Positions 1 through 8,282 of a stretch of 64,000 nucleotides of DNA are shown here, one piece after another. The stretch comes from JACPVF01 sp964502095 (GTDB lineage: Bacteria > Chloroflexota > Anaerolineae > Anaerolineales > Villigracilaceae). Every line of letters begins with the position of its first letter. Position 1 is the stretch's first letter. Below the pieces are notes generated by a model. That model worked only from the letters and a program-made list of their open reading frames with translations. It was not told the DNA's origin and ran no database searches. The stretch covers positions 62,001 through 126,000 of the forward strand of contig CAZCUF010000006.1 in NCBI GenBank assembly GCA_964502095.1, given 5' to 3'. A program made the translations under genes and the position numbers.

Positions 1-111
1 TTTTTCTCATTGATAGCATAAAATTAGTTAGAAAGTCAAGTTGTATATACACATCCAGCGGTCAAATCCGTCTTGATTCGGCTTGGCTACCGTGATACAC
101 TCTGTAACGAA

Positions 112-1719
112 ATGGCAATAAACGTACTCTTGGTCACTTCGATTCCGGCAGTGGCAGAAGCCATTCAGCGGAGTCTGCAAGATTCCGACGCGTATCGGAT
201 TCACGTTGTAAACAATAAATCCGCGGCGGTCGTCCGGGCAGACGAGCAAAGCTGTGTACTGGCCATTCTCGATATGAGCCTCGGCGAAGGTTGGGTGGAA
301 GAAATCGGCGAGGCATTACGCACGGTACAACCTCAAATTAAGTTGATCGTTCTTTGCGCGGACGAAGACCCGCCCGCGTTGGATGGGATTCGTCCCTGGA
401 CGCTTTTACGCAAACCCGTTCTGCTTCCAGATGTTCTAAAAGAGATGAGCGCTTCTTCCGAACGCCCCACTGAGATCACCTCCCCGAATCTAACCTGGCT
501 TCAGGATGTTTCCGTAGCCGCACAGCATCTCACCCGCCTCACCCTCGAAAGTTCCGCGCAGGCGGCGCTCATCACGCGCAATAACGAGTTATGGGCGTAT
601 GCGGGCGGCCTTTCACAGAGCGCGGGCAAGGAACTCGCCCAAACTGTAGCGCGCAATTGGGACGGTCAAAAAGGAAGCGATCTGTTGCGCTTCATCCGCC
701 TCGAAAGCACGCGCGCCGAGCATATGTTGTATGCCACGCGGCTGGCGCCGGGCATTGTGCTGGCGCTGGTCTTCGATGCAGAGACTCCCTTCAGCACGAT
801 CCGTTCGCAGGCCAATCAACTGATCAACACCATCGGCGCGGAAAAAACGGAGACCGGTAAAACCGCCAAGTTTCTGGTCCCGCCTGCCTCCGAAGTTCGG
901 ATGAACAACGAAGACGAGGATGCAGATATCGAGATGCCTCCGATCACGGACATTCTCACCGACATCCCCTCTCCCGATCCACAGATCGATTCACGCTTCG
1001 ACCTCGAACTGCCCGCCGGTCCTACAACGTTCGACCCGGCGACAGCCGAGACGCGCGAATCCAAACCTCTTTCCAACGCCGGCGTTTTCAGCCGCGAAAC
1101 TTCACCAGCCATCCCGTTGAGTGAATTACTCATGGCCGATCAGGGCAGGCAATTGGATGAAACCGTCCCATCACAATCACTGGACGATGTGGACGTTACC
1201 GCGCCGTCCAGGCCCAAGACGCCCATGCGCGTTCCGCAACCCGGCGAAATGGACGCAACCCGCCCCAGCCCCACCACAGAAGCCGCGCGCCGCGTTACCC
1301 TCGAACCGGTGACTGCGGGGTTGTATCACCTCACCTATGCCTGTTTGCTGGTGCCGCGTTTCTCCTCGCATTACCTCACCGGCGATCTGGCCGATCATAT
1401 CTCCGAGTGGCTTCCGACCATCTGCGTTGCATTCGGCTGGCGTTTGGAATTTCTGGCCGTGCGCCCGGAGTATTTGCAATGGGTCGCGAACGTTCAGCCC
1501 AATACCTCGCCCGGTTATTTAATGCGTATCATGCGCCTGCAAACTTCCGAGAAGATCTTCGCGGAGTTTCCCCGCCTTAAGAAAGAGAATCCCTCCGGGG
1601 ATTTCTGGGCGCCGGGATATCTCATCATGGGCGGGACCCAGCCTCACCCTCCGCAACTCGTGCGGGATTACATCAAACAGACGCGCGAACGCCAGGGCTC
1701 GTCACGCCCGCGTCGATAG
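112..1719 (+). CDS. Response-regulator receiver + roadblock-like domain + degenerate IS200-type TnpA-like domain
   Basis: A 535-residue multidomain protein. Residues 1-120 read as a CheY-like receiver with a candidate phospho-acceptor Asp54 after hydrophobic strand 3 and the conserved Lys101 in an RKP motif. Residues ~135-265 look like a Roadblock/LC7 (MglB-type) domain. Residues ~270-400 are a Pro/Ser/Thr-rich linker. Residues ~400-530 follow the layout of an IS200/IS605 Y1 transposase: a YHLTYA-like first strand, a PxHxH region, a 'SPGYLMRIMR' segment, an FW.PGY motif and a terminal DYIKQ helix. The HUH metal-binding pair is replaced by Tyr454-Leu-Gln456, while the position of the nucleophilic Tyr (Tyr520) is kept, so nuclease activity is unlikely. 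The ATG at 112 is preferred over the TTG at 73 because the receiver fold begins there. The fold assignment of the C-terminus is by eye. The role is probably signalling or nucleic-acid binding. Confidence 0.75.
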   Translation: MAINVLLVTSIPAVAEAIQRSLQDSDAYRIHVVNNKSAAVVRADEQSCVLAILDMSLGEGWVEEIGEALRTVQPQIKLIVLCADEDPPALDGIRPWTLLRKPVLLPDVLKEMSASSERPTEITSPNLTWLQDVSVAAQHLTRLTLESSAQAALITRNNELWAYAGGLSQSAGKELAQTVARNWDGQKGSDLLRFIRLESTRAEHMLYATRLAPGIVLALVFDAETPFSTIRSQANQLINTIGAEKTETGKTAKFLVPPASEVRMNNEDEDADIEMPPITDILTDIPSPDPQIDSRFDLELPAGPTTFDPATAETRESKPLSNAGVFSRETSPAIPLSELLMADQGRQLDETVPSQSLDDVDVTAPSRPKTPMRVPQPGEMDATRPSPTTEAARRVTLEPVTAGLYHLTYACLLVPRFSSHYLTGDLADHISEWLPTICVAFGWRLEFLAVRPEYLQWVANVQPNTSPGYLMRIMRLQTSEKIFAEFPRLKKENPSGDFWAPGYLIMGGTQPHPPQLVRDYIKQTRERQGSSRPRR

Positions 1720-1737
1720 CCGGCCTCGCCGCACAAA

Positions 1738-1775
1738 CGCAGACCGCGGAAAGCGCTCTGCGTTTTTTCTTTTTT
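1738..1775 (+). terminator. Rho-independent terminator
   Basis: Inverted repeat CGCAGA/TCTGCG (arms 1738-1743 and 1757-1762) with an internal GCG/CGC element, followed at once by six T and a second T-rich run. It lies just after the receiver/TnpA-like gene and before the polA promoter (TATACT at 1780-1785). Confidence 0.75.
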
Positions 1776-1826
1776 ACTGTATACTGCATACGAATCATCG
1801 GTCATTGATCACTGGAATTTGAAATC

Positions 1827-4616
1827 ATGCCGCCCACTCTTTATCTCATTGACGGTCACGCGCTGGCGTATCGCATGTACTTTGCATTGACTGCCGGAGG
1901 AGGCAGTCAGCGATGGCAAACCTCGAGCGGCGAACCAACTGCCGGCACGTACGGATTCGCCCGCGAACTGCTCCGCATCCTCGAACAGGAAAAACCGGAA
2001 TACATCGCAGTTGCATTCGATACGGGCAAAACATTCCGCGATGAGATTTACCCTCAATACAAAGGCACGCGCGCCAAAATGCCCGACGACCTGCGTCCGC
2101 AGATCGAACGCATTCGCCAGCTGGTGGACGCGTTCAATATTCCGCGCCTCGAAATGGAAGGCTATGAAGCCGATGACGTGCTTGGTTCGGCGGCGCGGCA
2201 GGTGGCTGAACAGGGCCTGGGCGTGAAGATCGTCACCGGCGACCGCGACCTGCTTCAGTTGGTCAATGAACGGACGGCGGTGTATCTGGCGGGCGACGAT
2301 AAAAACTACGTCACGCCGAAAGATGTGATCGCCAGCAAATTCGGTGTCCGCCCCGAACAAGTGGTGGATTACAAGGCGCTGGTCGGCGATGCATCCGATA
2401 ACATTCCCGGCGTGCCCGGCGTGGGCGAGAAGACCGCCGCTAACCTGCTGGCAAAATTCGATACACTCGATAACATCTATGCCCATCTCGCTGAAGTGGA
2501 AACGCGCTGGCGCGCAAAATTGGAACAAGGGAAGGAATCGGCATATCTCAGCCGCGACCTCGCCACGATTCGGACCAACCTGCCGGTTAAACTCGACCTC
2601 GAACAGGCGCGCGCAGACCAGTTCGACTCCGCGGCTGTGACCGCGTTCTTCCAGCAACTCGAATTCCGCTCCCTGCTTAAAACCCTGGACCGATTAACGG
2701 GAAACGAATCTCCAACTGCATCCGCCGCGCCCAAAGCCGGACAGCAAATGTCCATGTTCGTCAATGAGCCGGTGGCCGTGTACGCGTCGCAAACCACGGT
2801 CAACATCGAAGTGAGCGTGGTGGACACGGACGAAAAACTGGCTGCGCTCGTCAAAGAGTTGAACAAGGCCAAAGTCATTACGTTCGATACCGAAACCACT
2901 TCCACCGAAGAGATGCAGGCCAGTATCGTGGGCGTTTCACTGGCGGTAAAGGAAGGCCAGGGTTATTACATTCCGGTTGGGCATCTAACCGGAAGCAATT
3001 TACCGGTCGAGCAGGTCATCGAAGCGCTGCGCGGGCCAATGACCGATCCGCGTATCGGCAAAGCGGCGCACAATGCCAAATACGATTACATCATGCTGGC
3101 ACGTTTGGGATTGCGCGTTGCGCCGCTTACATTCGATACGATGCTGGCTGAATTCCTGATCGATCCGTCCTCGCGGCATTTGGGTTTGAAGAATCTGGCC
3201 TCGGTTCGCCTCGGCGAAGAGATGACTCACATCGAAGATTTGATCGGCAAAGGCAAAAAGCAGATCAGCATGGCGGAGGTCGCAATCGAGTCCGCGGCCG
3301 CGTACGCCGCCGCCGATGCCGAGATCACCCTGCGCCTCCTGCCGATCCTGCGCGCCGATCTGGAACGCGCGCACGGCACGAGACTGCTCGAAGAAATCGA
3401 AATGCCTCTGGTATCCGTGCTGGCTGATATGGAAATGGCCGGCGTTCTGCTCGACCTGCCATTTTTCAAAACCATATCGGTGGAATTACAAAGCCGCATG
3501 GCGGAAATCGAAAAAAAGGTTTTCGATTCGGTCGGCAAAGTGTTCAACATCAATTCCACGCAACAGCTCTCCGATATTTTGTTCAACCGGCTCGGCCTCG
3601 AGCCGCCGGATAAAGGCCGCAAAACCGCCAGCGGACATTTCTCGACTTCCGCGGATGTGCTCGAATCCCTGCAAGGGAAACATCCGGTGGTGGATTGGGT
3701 GCTCGAACACCGCGAACTTTCCAAACTCAAATCCACTTATGTGGACGCTCTGCCCGCGGCAGTCGATTCGCAGACCGGCCGCGTACACACCTCCTACAGT
3801 CAAACCGGCGCGGTGACAGGCCGTCTCTCGTCCTCGAATCCGAATCTGCAAAACATTCCGATTCGCACCGAGGAGGGCCGCCGCGTCCGCAGTGGATTCA
3901 TCGCCGCCCAGGGCAACGTCCTGCTCTCGGTGGACTACTCGCAGATCGAACTGCGCATCGTGGCGCACATGGCACAGGATGAGGGCATGCTGGCGGCATT
4001 TCGCGCGGGGCAGGACATTCATGCCACGACCGCGGCCGCCATCTATCAGGTCCCGCTCGAAGCGGTGACGAAAGAAATGCGCCGCCACGCGAAAGCCATC
4101 AACTTCGGCCTGATCTACGGCATGTCCGCCTTCGGTTTGACGCGCTCCACCGGCCTGACGCTGGCCGAATCCGAAAATTTTGTGAAAGCATATTTCGAGC
4201 GCTTCCCCGGCATCAAAAAATACCTGGATGGGATTCGCAGGCAGGCCGCACAGGACGGTTACGTGGAAACCCTGCTGGGCCGCCGCCGCTACTTCCCTGC
4301 CCTGCAGAATAAGCAAAATTCCGTTCAGCGAAACCGCGAAGAGCGCGAGGCCATCAACGCTCCCATTCAAGGTACCGCGGCAGACATCATGAAGATCGCC
4401 ATGTTGAGAATCCCCTCCGCATTGGAAGATGCCAAACTACGCGGCAAAATGCTCTTACAGGTACACGATGAACTCGTGCTGGAATGTCCGCGCGCAGAAA
4501 TGGAAAAGACCGCACGCCTCGTACAGGAAGTGATGGCAGGCGCCTACCCAATGAGCATCCCGCTTTCCACCGAAGCGCGCTGGGGTCTAAACTGGGGTGA
4601 AATGCAGGCGATTTAG
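1827..4616 (+). CDS. polA: DNA polymerase I
   Basis: A 929-residue protein, full length for Pol I, acting in lagging-strand maturation and repair synthesis. The N-terminal 5'-3' exonuclease (about 1-290) shows the YLIDGHALAY start, EADDVLG, TGDRDLLQL and a helix-hairpin-helix GVPGVGEKTA. The 3'-5' proofreading domain appears intact: ExoI Asp354/Glu356 (FDTET), ExoII Asp420 (NAKYD) and ExoIII Asp497 (YAAAD). The polymerase domain has motif A with Asp703 (VDYSQIELR), motif B (RRHAKAINFGLIYG) and motif C with Asp881 (VHDEL). Retained proofreading residues are worth noting because many Pol I orthologues have lost them. A TATACT -10 box at 1780-1785 suggests a short leader. The ATG at 1827 begins directly with the exonuclease fold. 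Confidence 0.97.
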   Translation: MPPTLYLIDGHALAYRMYFALTAGGGSQRWQTSSGEPTAGTYGFARELLRILEQEKPEYIAVAFDTGKTFRDEIYPQYKGTRAKMPDDLRPQIERIRQLVDAFNIPRLEMEGYEADDVLGSAARQVAEQGLGVKIVTGDRDLLQLVNERTAVYLAGDDKNYVTPKDVIASKFGVRPEQVVDYKALVGDASDNIPGVPGVGEKTAANLLAKFDTLDNIYAHLAEVETRWRAKLEQGKESAYLSRDLATIRTNLPVKLDLEQARADQFDSAAVTAFFQQLEFRSLLKTLDRLTGNESPTASAAPKAGQQMSMFVNEPVAVYASQTTVNIEVSVVDTDEKLAALVKELNKAKVITFDTETTSTEEMQASIVGVSLAVKEGQGYYIPVGHLTGSNLPVEQVIEALRGPMTDPRIGKAAHNAKYDYIMLARLGLRVAPLTFDTMLAEFLIDPSSRHLGLKNLASVRLGEEMTHIEDLIGKGKKQISMAEVAIESAAAYAAADAEITLRLLPILRADLERAHGTRLLEEIEMPLVSVLADMEMAGVLLDLPFFKTISVELQSRMAEIEKKVFDSVGKVFNINSTQQLSDILFNRLGLEPPDKGRKTASGHFSTSADVLESLQGKHPVVDWVLEHRELSKLKSTYVDALPAAVDSQTGRVHTSYSQTGAVTGRLSSSNPNLQNIPIRTEEGRRVRSGFIAAQGNVLLSVDYSQIELRIVAHMAQDEGMLAAFRAGQDIHATTAAAIYQVPLEAVTKEMRRHAKAINFGLIYGMSAFGLTRSTGLTLAESENFVKAYFERFPGIKKYLDGIRRQAAQDGYVETLLGRRRYFPALQNKQNSVQRNREEREAINAPIQGTAADIMKIAMLRIPSALEDAKLRGKMLLQVHDELVLECPRAEMEKTARLVQEVMAGAYPMSIPLSTEARWGLNWGEMQAI

Positions 4617-4785
4617 AAGATACTTACCCGCCTTTCCCTGCGGCCGGGATTCTTGGGAGATGCGTTGCGCCAATCTACATTGTCGCGAGGGCCGCTTCGC
4701 CCTCCGGCCTTTCAACGATAGAATTATTTCATGGAACATGAACGCTCCCACCCATTTGTAAGGGGATGGTACAGAATCCCTACGG

Positions 4786-4791
4786 TATAAT
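4786..4791 (+). promoter_or_regulatory. -10 box of a predicted leaderless promoter
   Basis: Perfect TATAAT ending 6 nt before the ATG at 4798, so transcription should begin at or next to the start codon. No Shine-Dalgarno sequence fits in that gap. Confidence 0.6.
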
Positions 4792-4797
4792 TAACCC

Positions 4798-7110
4798 ATG
4801 CCCGGCAATGAAGACCTCTTCCAAAAAGCAATGAACGAGGGCCACTCGGCGGCCTGGGATCAGGAATGGGACAAAGCCGCCGCCGCATATCGCAAAGCCC
4901 TGCAGGAATTTCCCGACCAGCCCAAGGCGTTGAACAGCCTCGGCCTGGCTCTCTATCAACTTGCCAATCATGAAGAAGCTCTGCAAATCTACCAGCACGT
5001 AGCCCGACTCTCCCCGCAGGACCCCGTCCCGGTTGAAAAGATAGCCCAGCTTTCCGAACGCCTCGGCAATTTACAAACTGCTGTCGATTCCGCCATGCAT
5101 GCGGCCGAGCTTTATCTCAATCAACGCGACGCGGATAAAGCCATCGAAAACTGGGCGCGCGTCACCACTTTGAATCCCGAACATATCGGCGCGCATTCGC
5201 GGCTGGCTCTCGTCCATGAAAAACTCGGCCATGCACAACAAGCCAGCACGGAATATCTCGCGCTGGCGAGTCTCATTCAGCGTAGTCCAACGCCCGAAAA
5301 AACACAGGAGATGGTGGCTAAAGCCCTGCAATTGGTTCCCAACAGTCCCGAAGCCAAACAGGCCCAAACCCTGCTCGCCTCCGGCCAGCTCCTGCCAAAG
5401 CCGGTCCGCAACAAAGGCGGGACGGGACCGATCCGCATGGCGCAGGTGAAGCAACTGCAGGAGCCGAGCAAAAGCTCCGCTTCCGGCCTGGACCCGATCG
5501 CGGAGGCGCGCCAAAAAGCGCTGACCCAGCTGGCAGAGATTCTCTTCGATTTCTCCGACGAAAGCCCCGCCGCACAACAACGCCGCGGTCTATCTGCCAT
5601 TATGCGCGGCACAGGCCCGCTCTCGCCACAGCAGGCCGAACGCACCAAAGTAGTCCTGCATCTCGGTCAGGCCATCGATGCGCTGACCAAAAATCAGGAT
5701 GCGCAGGCCGCGGAGGAATTGGACCGCGCTCTCGATGCCGGGTTCAATCATCCCTCCCTATATTTTCTTTTAGGCCTGTTGTATTCAAAAAGCGAACGGA
5801 TCGAAAGCGCCCAGCGCCATCTTCAACATTCCGTCAAACATAACGATTATGGCCTGGCCACCCGCCTTCTGCAGGGACAGATCCTGCTGAAACGCGCGCA
5901 ATCCAAAGCCGCCTCATTGGAATATTTGGAAGCTTTGAAGCTGGCCGATTCCATAGTGGCGCCTGCCGAACAATCGGATGAAATCCGCCAGCTGTATGAA
6001 CCGTTGATCGAAGCCCAGCAAAACGAGGCCGATGAAACAGTCTGCCAGCGGCTATGCGAGAACATATCCGGCATGCTTCTGCGTCCCGATTGGCGCGACC
6101 GACTGCACAAATCGCGCGAAGAATTGCCCAAACAAGATGGCGGTTTGCCCGTTCCGCTGGCGGAAGTCTTGTTGCAGACTCAGTCCAGCCAGGTGCTCGA
6201 ATCGATGAACCGTATTCATCAATTAGCGCGCGTCGGCGCCCTGCGTTCTGCCATGGATGTGGCATTCGACGCCGTTCAGCACGCTCCCTCCTATTTGCCC
6301 CTGCACACTTTGATCGGCGACCTGCTGATTCAGGAAAACCGTATGGAAGATGCGATCACAAAATTCGAAGTAGTGGCCGAGGCCTATAGCGTGCGCGGCG
6401 AAGTCAACCAGGCTTCAAAACTACTGCGGCGCGTCATCCAACTGGCGCCCATGGATCTGGCGGCGCGTACGCACCTGATCGACCAACTGGTGGCGCGCGG
6501 TCAGGTGGACGAGGCCGTCAACGAATACATGGAACTGGCCGATATTTATTACCGCCTTGCAGAACTCGATATGGCGCGCAAAACCTACACCACCGCCTTA
6601 CGCGTGGTCCAGCAGGCCAACGCAGACCGAAGCTGGAACGTCAACATCCTCCAGCGCATGGCCGATATCGACATGCAGCGTTTGGACTGGAAACAGGCTT
6701 TGCGCGTGTTCGAACAAATCCGCACCTTGCGCCCCGACGATGAAACGGTTCGCAAACAACTGATCGATCTTAACCTGCGTATGGCCCAGCCTCCACAAGC
6801 CATGGCCGAGCTGGAAAACTTCATTGCCTATCTCGAAAGCAATCGCAAAGGAGATCGAATCGTCGCCTTCCTTGAAGAGTTGACCAAGGAACATAGCGAC
6901 CAGCCCCTGCTCCAGCGTGTACTGGCTGAACAGCTCCATCGCGCCGGACGCACCGCAGAAGCAGTGTCGAGCTTGGACACATTGGGCGAATCCCTTTTGA
7001 AGACGGGGAAGAAAAAAGAAGCGGCTGAGATCATCAGCCAGATCATCCGCATGAACCCGCCCAATGCCGACGCATATCGTCAGTTGCTGGCGCAAATTCA
7101 AACCGGCTGA
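4798..7110 (+). CDS. Large tetratricopeptide-repeat protein
   Basis: A 770-residue soluble protein without a signal peptide or clear membrane segment. TPR-like helix pairs occupy about residues 10-130, then 270-370 and 475-660, with another near the C-terminus. Examples are 'ALNSLGLALYQLANHEEAL' and 'ASKLLRRVIQLAPMDLAAR'. Residues ~190-260 form a less ordered linker. TPR arrays mediate protein-protein contacts; the partner cannot be told from sequence. The gene stands alone between polA and ctaA and has its own terminator. The start at 4798 is supported by a TATAAT box 6 nt upstream (leaderless) and by the repeats beginning soon after. Confidence 0.85.
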   Translation: MPGNEDLFQKAMNEGHSAAWDQEWDKAAAAYRKALQEFPDQPKALNSLGLALYQLANHEEALQIYQHVARLSPQDPVPVEKIAQLSERLGNLQTAVDSAMHAAELYLNQRDADKAIENWARVTTLNPEHIGAHSRLALVHEKLGHAQQASTEYLALASLIQRSPTPEKTQEMVAKALQLVPNSPEAKQAQTLLASGQLLPKPVRNKGGTGPIRMAQVKQLQEPSKSSASGLDPIAEARQKALTQLAEILFDFSDESPAAQQRRGLSAIMRGTGPLSPQQAERTKVVLHLGQAIDALTKNQDAQAAEELDRALDAGFNHPSLYFLLGLLYSKSERIESAQRHLQHSVKHNDYGLATRLLQGQILLKRAQSKAASLEYLEALKLADSIVAPAEQSDEIRQLYEPLIEAQQNEADETVCQRLCENISGMLLRPDWRDRLHKSREELPKQDGGLPVPLAEVLLQTQSSQVLESMNRIHQLARVGALRSAMDVAFDAVQHAPSYLPLHTLIGDLLIQENRMEDAITKFEVVAEAYSVRGEVNQASKLLRRVIQLAPMDLAARTHLIDQLVARGQVDEAVNEYMELADIYYRLAELDMARKTYTTALRVVQQANADRSWNVNILQRMADIDMQRLDWKQALRVFEQIRTLRPDDETVRKQLIDLNLRMAQPPQAMAELENFIAYLESNRKGDRIVAFLEELTKEHSDQPLLQRVLAEQLHRAGRTAEAVSSLDTLGESLLKTGKKKEAAEIISQIIRMNPPNADAYRQLLAQIQTG

Positions 7111-7116
7111 AATCAC

Positions 7117-7140
7117 AATCCCCGCTCAGGCGGGGATTTT
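7117..7140 (+). terminator. Rho-independent terminator
   Basis: AATCCCCGC (7117-7125), a TCAG loop, GCGGGGATT (7130-7138), then TTTTC. It begins 7 nt after the TPR gene stop. Confidence 0.8.
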
Positions 7141-7163
7141 CACTTGTGTTTAATCTGGGATGC

Positions 7164-7169
7164 TATAAT
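7164..7169 (+). promoter_or_regulatory. -10 box for ctaA
   Basis: TATAAT with an upstream TGC giving an extended -10. The predicted transcript start lies about 25 nt before the ATG at 7202, leaving room for the GGAGGTG ribosome-binding site. Confidence 0.55.
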
Positions 7170-7201
7170 CGCGCCGACATCGAACACAACCCGGAGGTGA
7201 C

Positions 7202-8242
7202 ATGCCTAAGACTCAGAATCGAGCCGTGATGATCTGGCTCTTTATTTTTGCCTTTTTCGTGGGCTTCATTGTTTTGTGGGGCGGATTCACGCGTCTCACT
7301 CGTTCGGGGTTGTCCATCGTGCAGTGGAATCCGATCAGCGGCGCCAAGCCGCCCATCGGCCAGCAGGCCTGGGAACAGGAGTTCGCGCAATATCAAAAAA
7401 CGCCCGAATTCCAAAAGGTCAATTCAACCATGACGCTGGACGAGTACCGCTATATTTTCTACATCGAATGGTTTCACCGCAATCTGGCGCGCAGCGCGGG
7501 GTTGGTGTATGCCATTCCCGTTTTCTTTTTCCTTTTTACCAAACGCATCCCGTGGAAGGAATTTGGAATCTATTTCGTAACCGGCTTGCTGTTCATCGCG
7601 CAGGCCTTCGCGGGCTGGTATATGGTGGCCAGCGGACTCGAAGACCGGCCGGCAGTGAGTCATTATTTGCTCACTTTACATTTGTTCATCGCGCTTTCCC
7701 TGCTCGGTTTGAGCTTGTGGGTCGCGCTCGGTCATCGTTTCGGGTTTCCTGCAGGCCGGGCCAAATGGTCTTTGCCTTCCAAACTGGCGCTCACGACGTT
7801 TGGATTTATCTTGATCCAGATCGCATACGGCGGATTCACTGCGGGACTCAAAGCAGGCCACATCTCGGATACCTGGCCGCTGATGTTCGGTCAACTCATC
7901 CCCAGCGGACTCCTGACCACGCTTCAACCCTGGACCTTGAACCTGGTCGCCGCGCCCGCGACCGTGATGTTCATCCATCGCTGGTTCGCGTTCGCGGCGC
8001 TCGGGATGGCGATCCTCGTTTATATAACGGTACGCAGACTCAAGTTCCCGCGCGAGGCGTATCGCGCGGCCGCGATTCTGCTCGGACTGATTCTCCTGCA
8101 AGGTCTGTTGGGAATCAGCGTTGTGCTCTTCCACGTTCAGATCGACATCGCACTGACGCATCAGGCCATTGCCATTGTGCTGTACGCGTTCACGATCTTT
8201 TTGATCCACCGCTTGCGCGCAGTCGATCATCAATTGGCCTAA
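7202..8242 (+). CDS. ctaA: Heme A synthase (CtaA/COX15 family)
   Basis: A 346-residue multi-pass membrane protein that oxidises the C8 methyl of heme O to give heme A for aa3-type oxidases. About eight hydrophobic helices are visible. The family signatures are present: WGGFTRLTRSGLS near residue 25, EWFHR with His92, a GG.T.GLKAG..SDTWPLM stretch, IHRW and HQA in the later helices. These His residues are the expected heme ligands. A strong GGAGGTG ribosome-binding site precedes ATG 7202. The length fits the COX15-type branch. Its presence implies aerobic or facultatively aerobic respiration; ctaB and the oxidase genes are not in the window. Confidence 0.93.
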   Translation: MPKTQNRAVMIWLFIFAFFVGFIVLWGGFTRLTRSGLSIVQWNPISGAKPPIGQQAWEQEFAQYQKTPEFQKVNSTMTLDEYRYIFYIEWFHRNLARSAGLVYAIPVFFFLFTKRIPWKEFGIYFVTGLLFIAQAFAGWYMVASGLEDRPAVSHYLLTLHLFIALSLLGLSLWVALGHRFGFPAGRAKWSLPSKLALTTFGFILIQIAYGGFTAGLKAGHISDTWPLMFGQLIPSGLLTTLQPWTLNLVAAPATVMFIHRWFAFAALGMAILVYITVRRLKFPREAYRAAAILLGLILLQGLLGISVVLFHVQIDIALTHQAIAIVLYAFTIFLIHRLRAVDHQLA

Positions 8243-8282
8243 TAAAGAATGCCGCTCAATCGCCCGAGCGGCATTCTTTATT
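8241..8282. terminator. Bidirectional terminator shared by convergent genes
   Basis: A 17-bp perfect inverted repeat (arms 8241-8257 and 8266-8282, 8-nt loop). Both arms end in A/T runs, so it can work in both directions. The ctaA stop codon overlaps the left arm, and the last codons of the minus-strand glycosyltransferase also lie inside it. Confidence 0.85.

Noticed and set aside
3486..4370. 294-codon minus-strand frame in polA
   Set aside because: Shadow of the polymerase domain in another frame.
4690..4715. GC-rich hairpin GAGGGC...GCCCTC after polA
   Set aside because: No T-run on either side and only six paired bases, so not called as a terminator.
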